Part shown: piece after piece, positions 19,297 to 26,930 of the stretch | How positions within the stretch are numbered: position 1 is the first letter of the stretch | Layout: each line of letters opens with the position of its first letter | Source of the DNA: Streptomyces sp. NBC_01260 | GTDB lineage: Bacteria; Actinomycetota; Actinomycetes; Streptomycetales; Streptomycetaceae | Reading direction: 5' to 3' | NCBI RefSeq assembly: GCF_036226405.1 | Contig: NZ_CP108464.1 | Span: 4,774,001-4,838,000, forward strand | Length of the DNA: 64,000 nucleotides | The notes under the pieces: model-generated | The model's database searches: none | What the model saw: only the letters and a program-made list of their open reading frames with translations | What the model was told of the DNA's origin: nothing | Made by a program: the position numbers and the translations under genes

Positions 19297-19318
19297 CCGT
19301 ACCACGAACGTGGTACGG
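19297..19318. promoter_or_regulatory. TetR operator-like inverted repeat
   Basis: Perfect 9-bp arms CCGTACCAC and GTGGTACGG around GAAC, placed between the divergent TetR and hydrolase genes (64 bases before the TetR start and 41 before the hydrolase start). Symmetry, spacing and position are those of a TetR-family operator. The stretch GGTACCGCCGTACC just before it may be part of the same site. Confidence 0.7.
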
Positions 19319-19358
19319 TCGTATCACAAAAGCGAGCTGCTTCTGGAGGTGGCCCACC

Positions 19359-20300
19359 GTGCCCGATGCGACGACCCGCGACCGCGCCCCGGCCGACGTC
19401 GGCCGTTATGTGAACGACGCCCTGCGCGACCGGTACTTCGCAGCCTGCGACGCGCTGTACGCGATGGGCGCCCCCGTACGGTCGGAACTCGACGTGGAGA
19501 CCGGCTTCGGGACGACGCACGTATACCGGTACGGCCCCACGGACCCCGCCGCCGCATCCCGCACCCCGGTCGTCCTGGTGCACGGCGCCGGCTCCTGCTC
19601 GGCCATGTGGTACCCGAACACCGCCGCGCTCAGTGCCGAACGCCCGGTCTACGCGATCGACACCCCCGGCGATCCGGGCCGCAGCGTGCAGCGCGAGCCC
19701 ATCCACCAGCCGGAGCGCGCCGCGCAGTGGCTGGACGAGACGCTGTCCGGCCTGGGCCTCGACCGCGTACACCTCATGGGCTCGTCGTACGGCGGCTGGC
19801 TCACCCTGAACCAGGCCCATCGCGGCCCCGACCGCCTTGCGTCGGTCACCCTGCTCGACCCCGGCGGGCTGGAGAAGGTCGGGCTCCGCTTCTTCGTCTG
19901 GATCTTCGTCAGCCTCTTCGCGACCTCCGCCCCCAAGGCGCTGCGTCCTCGCCTGGCGGCCTGGCTGGAGCAACCGGTGATCATCGTGCCGGAACTGCGC
20001 GCGATGATCAGGGCGAGCGTCCGCGCCTACCGCGTACGCCGCCCGGCCCCGCTGCCCCTCACCGAGGACGAACTGCGCACCATCCGCACGCCGCTCTACC
20101 TGGTGCTGGGACAGCGGAGCCTGCTGGTGCACCCGCGGCGGCAGCTGGAACGCGTCCCGCGCCTGATACCGGGGGCGGTCGCCGAGATCGTCGGCCACAC
20201 CGGACACGGGCCACAGATCGACCACGCCGCCGAGGTCAACGACCGGGTGCTGGACTTCCTGGCCGAGGTCGATGCCGACGCCGGTACCAATGTCGACTGA
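19359..20300 (+). CDS. Alpha/beta-fold hydrolase
   Basis: A 313-residue serine hydrolase. The oxyanion-hole motif is VHGAGS near residue 74. The nucleophile elbow is G141-S-S143-Y-G145, the acid is probably the Asp in the strand ending VLG near residue 250, and the catalytic His is in GHTGHGPQ near residue 290. The GTG at 19359 has GGAGG nine bases upstream; the longer open frame is non-coding in style. The divergent TetR gene and shared operator suggest induction by a small molecule, perhaps its substrate. The specific reaction cannot be read from sequence. Confidence 0.9.
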   Translation: MPDATTRDRAPADVGRYVNDALRDRYFAACDALYAMGAPVRSELDVETGFGTTHVYRYGPTDPAAASRTPVVLVHGAGSCSAMWYPNTAALSAERPVYAIDTPGDPGRSVQREPIHQPERAAQWLDETLSGLGLDRVHLMGSSYGGWLTLNQAHRGPDRLASVTLLDPGGLEKVGLRFFVWIFVSLFATSAPKALRPRLAAWLEQPVIIVPELRAMIRASVRAYRVRRPAPLPLTEDELRTIRTPLYLVLGQRSLLVHPRRQLERVPRLIPGAVAEIVGHTGHGPQIDHAAEVNDRVLDFLAEVDADAGTNVD

Positions 20301-20348
20301 CACGGCTCGACGGCTTTCGGCGCCGTACTGCCAGTACGCTGCCGCCCC

Positions 20349-20711
20349 ATGACGCCACCTCAACAAGACACGGAGGCAAGCGCCGAGGCGGACGCCCGGG
20401 CAGCCGTGAAGGCCGCACCGGATCGCCCGACGCTGCTGTGGGGCGTCTCGCTCGCCTCGATGGGCGTCTTCCTGGCCACCTGGGTCCTGCTCTGGCTGAA
20501 CGCGTACGTGATCAACGACGACCTGCCCAACACCTGCCACGACGTACGAAGACAGCGCTTCCCGCCGGAGGTGGCGTGCGCGTCCGCCAATGGGACGCTC
20601 ACCGGCGCGAACGCCGGATGGCTGGTGGCCCTGTTCTTCGCCTCGCTCGTGGTGTCGGTGCTGGTCGTGGGCATGTCGCTGGCGATAGCCACGGCCGTTC
20701 GCAGGCGATAG
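20349..20711 (+). CDS. Small membrane protein with two transmembrane helices
   Basis: A 120-residue protein with helices at about residues 31-53 and 92-113. The extracytoplasmic loop between them contains two cysteines (NTCHDVRR and VACASAN), which could form a disulfide. The family is not recognised. The C-terminus is AVRRR. The coding sequence runs into a short imperfect tandem repeat at its 3' end. Confidence 0.65.
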   Translation: MTPPQQDTEASAEADARAAVKAAPDRPTLLWGVSLASMGVFLATWVLLWLNAYVINDDLPNTCHDVRRQRFPPEVACASANGTLTGANAGWLVALFFASLVVSVLVVGMSLAIATAVRRR

Positions 20712-20743
20712 CCACGGCCACCCACCGGCGGCAGCCACGGCCG
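20681..20743. repeat. Three imperfect copies of a GCGATAGCCACGGCC unit
   Basis: The unit GGCGATAGCCACGGCC occurs at 20681-20696 and 20704-20719, and a diverged copy (CGGCAGCCACGGCCGTT) starts at 20728. The first lies in the last codons of the small membrane protein gene and the others follow its stop. It looks like a local slippage or duplication. Confidence 0.55.
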
Positions 20744-21074
20744 TTGGCGAGCGATGACGGCATACCCGGAACTTCGCACCTGTTCGGCCACGTTGGAGGC
20801 AGCCGCCCACGGGGCCGCCCCCAGCCTGCGCATACCGGCACGGCCCTCAGGCGTACGTCATACGGGTACCAGCGCGTGGCCCATGCGAGCCCGCAACGTC
20901 GGCAGCCCTGTCACCCTCCGGGGCAACAGGGCTCCTGGCCCGACACTCCGCAGGGACCGCGAAGGCATCGTCGTCAGCATGACGGGTCCGACGACTTCCA
21001 CGGCCGCCCCGGTTCGGCCGATGCCGCTCACACAGGCGCCGACCTACCGGGGCCGAGCCAGGGGCTGAGGTCGG
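20744..21074. other. Intergenic stretch, no supported gene
   Basis: About 330 bases before the 3' end of the minus-strand Imm49-like gene. A 104-codon frame on the + strand crosses it but has no ribosome site and an atypical Arg/Pro/Thr composition, so I do not call it. No clear hairpin was found. Confidence 0.4.
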
Positions 21075-22574
21075 TCAGGGGCTGGGGATCTCCTCGATTC
21101 GTTCGCGGTTGAGCAGGAACTGGGGCAGGTGCGACTGGGCGGGATCGATGGGGAACCCGTAGTCGAAGGCGAGGCTCGCGATCGCCAGCGGTCCCAGAGC
21201 CACGTGGGCACGCGGTGCCGCCGACCCGCCCCAGTGGGCCCGGTGTTCAGCCAGGGCTTCGCCGAGTGTCTTGGCGAAGGTGTCGTGGTCCCGTGCGACG
21301 AGACGGTGGAACAGCGCGATCGGCTGGTAGTCGACCGCGTTCACGAACTCCATCGGGGCGTGGGTCACGTGGTCGGGCCCGGACGCCTCCATGGTGGCGA
21401 CCAGCTTCTCCACGACCCCGTCCATGGAGTGGTCTTCGGAGAAGTACGCCTGCAGGGTGTCGATCCAGTGCAGCACGTACGCGTCGACGGAGTCGTCCTG
21501 CCGCAGCGCCTCCAGCGGTACCTGGCAGAGCCGGTGGATCCGGTCCCCCTCTCGGCACGCGATCGCCAGGTAGAGGGCGTCGAGCCAGGCACGGGCGTCC
21601 GCGGGCGGCGCGGCGGGGCAGGCCGGCAGCTCGATGACGAGGTCCTCGCCGAGCCGGCAGTCCTGCGGCTGAGCGCCGGTGAACAGGGCGGAGCCGAGCT
21701 GTACGGCGGTGGCCCAGGCGTCCCACGTGCCGATCTTCGCCGCCTGGGGATCGGTGGCGCACCGGGCGTGCGCGTGGGCGACGGCGGAGGCGAAGGCGTC
21801 GCCCGTGCCGATGCCCGGATCCCGGGCGAGACCTGCTATCGACTCGGCCGTGGCGCGGCTGAGTTCGGCGAGGTCGGGGGCGGGCGCCTCGGCGGCGGCA
21901 CGGGTGGCGAGCCGGCCGGCGCGGTCGAGGCGAACCAGGCCCTTCATCAGGCCGAGCAGGGACGGCGGCGGCTGGACGGACAAGGAACGGGTCTCCTCGT
22001 CGATCACCGTGAGCGGCTTCAGGCTGCCGCGGTGCCACCAGTGGAGCCGCGGTGACAGGGGGCCCTGCCCGTCCTCGAAGGCGCCCAGCGCGTAGGTGGC
22101 CAGCGCGTTGACGGCGTCGGCCACCGTGCCGTCGGCGATCGGGTGGTACACCAGGTTGTGCCGGCTGGGCATGACGACGAGGGCGCCGGCGTCCGGAAGC
22201 GAATCGCCGGTGACCTGCCGGACCGCCGCGGACAGGAACAGGGCCTGGCTGCCGACGAAGTGCGAGTCTCCGTAGAAGGAGTGCAGGACCGTGCCGTCGA
22301 GGGGGATCTCCTCGTGTGTGACGGGCAGGCGCATCAGGTTCCCGTACGCCGCCCGCCCCAGCTCCTCCGGGCCGACGCGCTCCACGTCCACGTCGGTGAG
22401 GATCCGTACGTCGGTGGGCCGGTCGAGGGCATAGACGAAGGCGAGGCCGTCGGCCACCACACGCGCATAGCGCAGGGAGCCGGCGATCTCAGGGGCGATC
22501 GACTCGGTGGGCAGCAGGCGTGCGTACGTACCGCGCAGCAGTTCGTCGGTGTCGGGAGTGTGGTCCGGATTCAT
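21075..22574 (-). CDS. Imm49-like (immunity protein 49 family) protein
   Basis: A 499-residue helical protein. The C-terminal third matches my recollection of Imm49-family immunity proteins: a segment like VARDHDTFAKTLGEALAEH, then a Trp-Gly, and at the end VALGPLAIASLAFDYGFPI followed by a Leu-Pro-rich tail. Imm49 proteins are predicted to neutralise toxins of polymorphic-toxin systems; no toxin gene is adjacent, so this would be an orphan. The first 300 residues have no family I recognise. The start at 22574 (MNPDHTPDTDELL) was chosen over a long low-quality extension. A database profile search would settle the family. Confidence 0.6.
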   Translation of the reverse strand: MNPDHTPDTDELLRGTYARLLPTESIAPEIAGSLRYARVVADGLAFVYALDRPTDVRILTDVDVERVGPEELGRAAYGNLMRLPVTHEEIPLDGTVLHSFYGDSHFVGSQALFLSAAVRQVTGDSLPDAGALVVMPSRHNLVYHPIADGTVADAVNALATYALGAFEDGQGPLSPRLHWWHRGSLKPLTVIDEETRSLSVQPPPSLLGLMKGLVRLDRAGRLATRAAAEAPAPDLAELSRATAESIAGLARDPGIGTGDAFASAVAHAHARCATDPQAAKIGTWDAWATAVQLGSALFTGAQPQDCRLGEDLVIELPACPAAPPADARAWLDALYLAIACREGDRIHRLCQVPLEALRQDDSVDAYVLHWIDTLQAYFSEDHSMDGVVEKLVATMEASGPDHVTHAPMEFVNAVDYQPIALFHRLVARDHDTFAKTLGEALAEHRAHWGGSAAPRAHVALGPLAIASLAFDYGFPIDPAQSHLPQFLLNRERIEEIPSP

Positions 22575-22719
22575 TCGCCTGACTCTACGAAGGCCGTGCG
22601 CGGCCGGATCATGCGGCCCGTTTTCCGGTTCAGCCCCGTCGAAGCCCCAAGTGGGCTCGCCGGCACGGCGCTTGGCGCAGCAGACCCATTCGGGCCTGCC
22701 CGGCCCCTGCGTAGAGACG

Positions 22720-23700
22720 TCAGGCTGTGGGGGCGCCCAGAGTCCACAGCTGATTCTCCGCCCAGGCACCCACGATGGCCACATCGGGGTTCTGCTGCCG
22801 TATCCCGGCGAACCGGTCCGCGAGCAGTTGGAGCCGGGCGGTCATCGGCAGCTGGGCCAGGACCGGCGGCAGGCCGTCGGTGCCGTGGCCGAGGACGTGG
22901 ACGGTGATGCCCTCCGCACGGGCTGCTTCGCCGAGCGCCGCGACCAACCCGTCCGGATCCTTCGCGGGTTCCAACAGGACCAGTCCGTCGGAGGTCCCGA
23001 ACGGGACGGCCGAACCGTGGAGGAAGTTCTCCGCCTCGAAGCCCTCTGCGAGGGTCCGGGACGCCTCCCGGATCTTGAGTGCGCCCTCCCTCGCGGTGAC
23101 GCCCCATGGGCCGGTGCCGATCAGGGCGAGGGAGCGGGCAGGAATGGCGATCCCGTCGATCCCCGGGTCGGCCACGGCTGCCCGCACCGCTTCGGCGGTG
23201 CGCCGCAGCGCCTGGGGGCCGTACTGCTCAGCGCCCAGGCGGGCGGCAATTCCAGCGAGCACGGCGAGCGCGGCGGTGTAGCCGGCGGTGTAGGTCTCGG
23301 AGCGTTCACGCTCGACGGTCTCGATGGCGTCGGCCCAGCCGGACCCGATGCCGGTGACGGAGACGACCGGCACGCCGGCGGCCAGAGCCTGCTCCCGGCA
23401 GGTGAGCGCGAAGGCGGTCTCGGCAGTGTGAGTGATCACCACCACGGCGTCACCGTCTCGCAGCGGTGCCCCCCAGCGAGCGAACTGAGCAGCGGAAGAC
23501 CAGCGGGCGTCTATCCCGGCGTGGACAAGCATCATGGCGCCGAGTTCGGCAGCGTGCTGGCTGGTGCCGGTGCCGACGAGCAGGATGCGTCGCGCTCCGG
23601 CCAGCCTCTCCGCGGGGATCGACAGGTCGGTGTCCGCCAGCCGTGCGATGGCGTCAGCCTGGGTGTGGATCATGTCGTACAGGGCCGTCTTCGAGGGCAC
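22720..23700 (-). CDS. SIS-domain sugar-isomerase-like protein
   Basis: A 326-residue protein with two SIS (sugar isomerase) domains. The first has RRILLVGTGTSQHAAELGA (residues 37-55) and a VVVITHTAETA segment. The second has LALIGTGPWGVTAREGALKI and ENFLHGSAVPF, like the isomerase half of glucosamine-6-phosphate synthase without its glutaminase domain. The usual sugar-phosphate serine of the first site (S in 'SGET') is replaced by His-Thr-Ala-Glu, so substrate binding may differ. GTG start at 23700 preceded by AGGTGA. Possible amino-sugar deglycase or isomerase; no sugar pathway neighbours. Confidence 0.85.
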   Translation of the reverse strand: MPSKTALYDMIHTQADAIARLADTDLSIPAERLAGARRILLVGTGTSQHAAELGAMMLVHAGIDARWSSAAQFARWGAPLRDGDAVVVITHTAETAFALTCREQALAAGVPVVSVTGIGSGWADAIETVERERSETYTAGYTAALAVLAGIAARLGAEQYGPQALRRTAEAVRAAVADPGIDGIAIPARSLALIGTGPWGVTAREGALKIREASRTLAEGFEAENFLHGSAVPFGTSDGLVLLEPAKDPDGLVAALGEAARAEGITVHVLGHGTDGLPPVLAQLPMTARLQLLADRFAGIRQQNPDVAIVGAWAENQLWTLGAPTA

Positions 23701-24127
23701 GCCAGATCACCTCTCATTCTTGGTAGCGGTGTTGCCGTTGCTGTCAGGAAGGATGCGGGGCACAGGGGCGGAAATGCTGGGTGGCCCGGTCTTCGGCGGC
23801 CGGGTACGTCTGCCAGATGTTTTCAGGTTCTGTCGGTCGTGGGCTGGGCCGTGATGATCAGGTGCGGCGTGCACGTGAGACCGACTCAGGTCGCAGCCGC
23901 TGTCCACTCTTTCGCCGTCAAGGAAGCTGCCCCGGAGCAGCAGCGTGCACAACTCGTGCGCGCTGCAATTTCGGTGGTCGGCGGTGGCGGAGCGCTCAGG
24001 GATGGTGCCCGCGCTGCGGATACGCCGGCGGATCCGGCTGGTCAGCGGTGAGAAAGCGCTCCGCGCCGCACAGACGGGTCACCGGGCCGTCGGTGTCGAA
24101 GTCGTGACCGCGTTTGCCGAGGGCTGT
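23701..24127. other. Gene-poor stretch before the integration scar
   Basis: About 430 bases with no gene I can support. Several short frames cross it, none with a ribosome site and a family match. Codon-like bias is poor and composition is uneven, consistent with decayed DNA next to the integrase remnants. Confidence 0.4.
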
Positions 24128-24167
24128 ACCGAAAGGGATGCCGCATGACCGAAAGGGATGCCGCATG
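24128..24167. repeat. Exact 20-bp tandem duplication
   Basis: The 20-base unit ACCGAAAGGGATGCCGCATG is present twice in direct succession (24128-24147 and 24148-24167), just upstream of the first integrase remnant. Likely replication slippage in decaying DNA. Confidence 0.85.
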
Positions 24168-24183
24168 CGCGCGAGGTGGGGCA

Positions 24184-24453
24184 TGCGGACAGAGGTGGAC
24201 CGACACGCACCTGGACGCCGGGCTCCGCACGGTCGCCAGGCAACTCGTGGTGAACGGCTGGGAGGTGTACGAGGACGATCCCAAGACCGACGCCGGAGCG
24301 CGCACCATCGCCCTCGACTCCGACACGGTCCAGGCCCTCAAGCGGCACCGCGCCCAGCAGGACAAGGACCGTGAGAAGTGGGGGAGTGCCTGGGTGGAGA
24401 CTGGGAGGTCTTCAGCACCTACCTGGGGGATAAACCCCAGCTCAGCGCCGTAA
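24184..24453 (+). pseudogene. Tyrosine-recombinase (integrase) remnant, frameshifted
   Basis: The reading frame contains LRTVARQLVVNGWEVYEDD followed by PKTDAGARTIALDSDTVQAL, the part of Streptomyces phage-type integrases that surrounds the first catalytic-domain strands. The expected continuation, WVETG then EVFSTYL, is split across two frames: a frameshift occurs at GGGAGG near 24405. Both the N-terminus and the catalytic C-terminus (HxxR and Tyr) are missing. It runs straight into a copy of the tRNA-Arg 3' end, the position where an integrase gene meets its attachment site. Confidence 0.7.
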
Positions 24454-24492
24454 TGCCTGGTGCCCCCGGCAGGATTCGAACCTGCGACACCC
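24454..24492. repeat. att-like copy of the tRNA-Arg 3' end (upstream copy)
   Basis: Thirty-nine bases identical to 25127-25165, which covers the 3' part of the intact tRNA-Arg gene including its T-arm (GATTCGAACC on this strand). The similarity continues for ten more bases with two mismatches. A duplicated tRNA 3' end is the standard footprint of integration at a tRNA gene. Confidence 0.85.
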
Positions 24493-24606
24493 ACTTCAGG
24501 AGTTCGATCAGTGGAGCTTCACGGCATGCTGAGACAGAGGGTGCGAGGGCACACCGGGCTGCTGAAGACCGTGTGTGTACGCCATCGTTGATGTCAGGTG
24601 TGGATG

Positions 24607-24831
24607 TCAAGCGGGCTGAGGCGCGATGTTCACCGCACGGTAGTCGTACCCGTCTTGTCGGTAGCCTGGAGCTTCCCACTGGAGATCCACCTTCTGTCCA
24701 GGCGACAGTGTGTGGAAGCCTCTCGTCTGGATGTTGGAGTAATGGCCCCAACACCCCCCGGGAGTCTCGGGGGAGTCGAGCACGCCCCACCCCTCCTCGT
24801 CGTGCCACTCGCGGACAGTCGCAGTCACCAT
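24607..24831 (-). CDS. Cold-shock-domain-like small protein
   Basis: A 74-residue protein resembling CspA-type nucleic-acid-binding proteins. It has the order expected of the five-strand barrel: VREWHDEEGWGVLDSP (like GxGFI), then GHYSNIQTRGFHTLSPGQ (like HxSAI..G...L..GQ), and Tyr-Arg-Ala-Val-Asn-Ile near the end (like A.NV). It lies between the two att-like repeats, so it is probably cargo of, or a survivor from, the integrated element. The start ATG at 24831 is the first that leaves a compact domain. RNA-binding motif residues are only partly conserved. Confidence 0.7.
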   Translation of the reverse strand: MVTATVREWHDEEGWGVLDSPETPGGCWGHYSNIQTRGFHTLSPGQKVDLQWEAPGYRQDGYDYRAVNIAPQPA

Positions 24832-24951
24832 GGGGGAAATCCTACGGTTCCCGTCTGCGCCGGCGTCCTGGGAACTCAGAATGGGAATCACTGGTGCAGC
24901 CTCGAACGGGCCGATGGGCTGGGTGACAGAGGCTGGCGCACCCGGGCAGTC

Positions 24952-25063
24952 CGGCCCAGCCTCTGTTGTTGCGGACGTCCACACCCGCGCGGTCCACGAC
25001 ACCCAGCGGGAGGCGATCAGCCACATGGCCCGCCTGCTCACGCGCCGTCTGTCGGGTGCCTGA
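24952..25063 (+). pseudogene. Integrase C-terminal remnant next to tRNA-Arg
   Basis: In the frame ending at the TGA at 25061-25063, the last 35 residues (VVADVHTRAVHDTQREAISH, then MARLLTRRL) resemble the extreme C-terminus of Streptomyces integrases (TADTYTSVL..QREA..). The catalytic Tyr position appears as His (DVHTRAV for DxYTxV). The rest of the integrase is absent. The remnant ends 64 bases before the repeated tRNA end, in the same orientation relative to its att site as the first remnant. Confidence 0.55.
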
Positions 25064-25091
25064 GACGCGACTGCCGTCAAATGGTGCCGTC

Positions 25092-25127
25092 AAAAGGCCC
25101 CGGACCATGATCGGTCCGGGGCCTTTT
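25092..25127. terminator. Terminator downstream of tRNA-Arg
   Basis: Perfect 15-bp stem AAAAGGCCCCGGACC / GGTCCGGGGCCTTTT with loop ATGATC. Read on the minus strand it starts 4 bases after the tRNA 3' end and ends in a U-run, so it is a good intrinsic terminator for the tRNA gene; it can also work in the other direction. Confidence 0.88.
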
Positions 25128-25165
25128 GCCTGGTGCCCCCGGCAGGATTCGAACCTGCGACACCC
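25127..25165. repeat. att-like copy within the intact tRNA-Arg (downstream copy)
   Basis: The 39 bases identical to 24454-24492; see the upstream copy. Here the sequence continues into a complete tRNA, so this is the end at which the tRNA was preserved. Confidence 0.85.
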
Positions 25166-25206
25166 GCTTTAGGAGAGCGGTGCTCTATCCCCTGAGCTAC
25201 GAAGGC
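25131..25206 (-). tRNA. tRNA-Arg (anticodon CCT)
   Basis: The minus strand reads GCCTTCG (acceptor), a D-arm with GCTC...GAGC, the anticodon stem CCGCT / AGCGG around loop CTCCTAA (anticodon CCT), and the T-loop TTCGAAT, then acceptor CGGGGGC plus discriminator A and an encoded CCA. Two G-U pairs occur in the acceptor stem. The 3' half is duplicated at 24454, marking this gene as the integration target of past elements. Confidence 0.95.
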
Positions 25207-25364
25207 GGGGCTCTGTGGGAAAATGTGTGGGAAATTGCTGCGATGTCCGCAAGGTCCCACACGATCTTCCGTTGGAGCTGTGCAGTGCGCCGCCCGTGGA
25301 GGCTGCGCATCGCCGCCAGTGTAGCGGGTGAGGCTCGATGGTGGCTCAGGTGCCGGAGGCTGAG

Positions 25365-26930
25365 TCAGGGGCTGCTGGCTGTGGCGAGGGCGACGGAGTT
25401 GTTCGCCCAGGCGTAGCCGAGGTACCCGAGGAGCGCACCCTCGGCCCCGTACATGGGGACCCGTTTGTCGCGGTGTGAGTAGTCGAGCGAGGAGTTCGAC
25501 GACTCGCTGTCTTCGCGGAAGCCGAGGAGCCGGTCACCGTGGTGCGTACCCGGGGGGATTTGCCGGAGGTGCTCGGTGCGGTTGAACCGCTTGCGCTTGG
25601 TTCGGGGGTCGATGGCGCTGTCTTCCTGTGTTTCATATACGGGGATCAGTTCGGCATGGGGTCCGTTACGGCAAGGGATCTCGACGCGGTGGTAGAAGCG
25701 CCAGTCCGTTTTTCCTTCGCGCGCGATGAGCTCTCGTACGGGTAGCGGGTTGTACATGGTTTTCCCCTCCACTGTGATCTGGCGCTCGCAAGATCTACCG
25801 GCGGCGGCGTACACGTCGTGTGTGCATTTCTTGTACTGGCACTCGCAGTCGTTCTTGCACTTGCACTTGTACTTGGTCAGGGGGTGGGGCTTGATTCCGT
25901 CGTGCTGCCGGGTGAAGACGATGAGGCCTCTGCGGATCAGTGGTGCGCGGTGTTTGCCTCGCCAGGCGGTGTCGAAGCTGGCGGCGAGTAGTCCGGGGGC
26001 GCGGTCCAGGATCTCGTGGGCCAGCCGGAGGGCGACGGATGCCTCTTCGTCGCGTTCGGGATCTTCTTCCGGGGGCCTGTGGCGGGCACTGTCGACGTTG
26101 AGGATGAAGCGACTGTGGCACTTTGCTTCCTGGCGCACGGAGAAGGAGACAATCTTCTTTCCGTAGACAGCTCTGTCTCCCCCCTCCATTTGGATGCCGG
26201 CGTCATGATCGACGCGGTGGCGTCGTCGTTCTCCGGTCTTCTCGTCGTCTGTGAATTCCTCGGTCTGATCTGAAGGAGGGCGGACCACGGTGCCGTCGCC
26301 GTTGATGGTCTGGCTGCGGTGCGGCCGGAGCCGATCTCCTCTCCTTCTCTCTTCGGAGAGCAGGCCGTGGGCAATGGCCTGCCTGATCCAGGCGTCCCTG
26401 CTCTCCTTGCGGAATTCATGGATGGAGGGACGGAACTTCTTCCGATAGAAGTCATTCCACTGATAGAGCGAGGGCCCGTTCTCGGGCAGGGCGTCCGCCG
26501 CTTCGTCGCCAAGGAAGCGGCGTATGCCGGTGCGAATGATTTTCCAGTTATCTGGCTCGTAGAAGGTGGATTGGGTGTGCCGGGAACTGTCGTAGATGGA
26601 GATGGCTGCGAGGTAGATCAGGTAGATGTAGGCCGGGTAGTGGGCGGGCCTGCCTGGACCCTTGCGGGTCTTGGGCGGGAAGACGGTGGCTGCTACCTCG
26701 TACAGGGCGGGGTTGGCGATGACGTGCTTCAGACGCGTGGTGTCGCAGACGCTGGGAGCTTCGGGCGTTTTGGGCTCGGGCCGGAAGTTCGCTGGGCTGA
26801 GGATGTCCTCAGGGATGGGGCCCAGGATCCAGTCAGGCTTCTTCCCTGAGACCTTTCGGGCCCCCTTCGCGACCTTCTTCGCTGCCTTCTTGATGGTCTT
26901 GCGGGCCGGTGCGGCCGAAGGCGCGCTCAC
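25365..26930 (-). CDS. DDE transposase-like protein with a Cys-rich insertion
   Basis: A 521-residue protein. After a Lys/Ala-rich, probably disordered N-terminus (residues 1-32), a transposase-like core can be traced: Asp212 in NGDGTVV, Asp320 in ASFDTAWRGKHR, and Glu476 in FREDSESSNSSLDYSHRDK, followed by an IS4/IS1182-like C-terminal helix (YLGYAWANNSVALA). Between the second Asp and the Glu lies a Cys cluster (Cys356, 358, 362, 364, 369, His371, Cys381), possibly a zinc-binding insert. The GTG start at 26930 overlaps the stop of the upstream recombinase-like gene in a GTGA junction, so the two are coupled. No terminal inverted repeats were found, and it does not look like a simple IS. Confidence 0.6.
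   Translation of the reverse strand: MSAPSAAPARKTIKKAAKKVAKGARKVSGKKPDWILGPIPEDILSPANFRPEPKTPEAPSVCDTTRLKHVIANPALYEVAATVFPPKTRKGPGRPAHYPAYIYLIYLAAISIYDSSRHTQSTFYEPDNWKIIRTGIRRFLGDEAADALPENGPSLYQWNDFYRKKFRPSIHEFRKESRDAWIRQAIAHGLLSEERRRGDRLRPHRSQTINGDGTVVRPPSDQTEEFTDDEKTGERRRHRVDHDAGIQMEGGDRAVYGKKIVSFSVRQEAKCHSRFILNVDSARHRPPEEDPERDEEASVALRLAHEILDRAPGLLAASFDTAWRGKHRAPLIRRGLIVFTRQHDGIKPHPLTKYKCKCKNDCECQYKKCTHDVYAAAGRSCERQITVEGKTMYNPLPVRELIAREGKTDWRFYHRVEIPCRNGPHAELIPVYETQEDSAIDPRTKRKRFNRTEHLRQIPPGTHHGDRLLGFREDSESSNSSLDYSHRDKRVPMYGAEGALLGYLGYAWANNSVALATASSP

Noticed and set aside
20681..20743. Possible CRISPR-like repeat
   Set aside because: Only three imperfect, almost adjacent copies with no uniform spacers and no cas genes.
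20754..21068. A 104-codon + strand frame
   Set aside because: No ribosome site, atypical composition, and it ends next to the 3' end of the Imm49-like gene; not supported.
23707..24148. Short frames on both strands before the integrase remnant
   Set aside because: No ribosome sites, unusual composition and no family match; more likely decayed sequence.
25126..25416. A + strand frame beginning MPGAPGRIRTCDTRFRRAV
   Set aside because: This is the familiar artefact of translating the complement of a tRNA gene.
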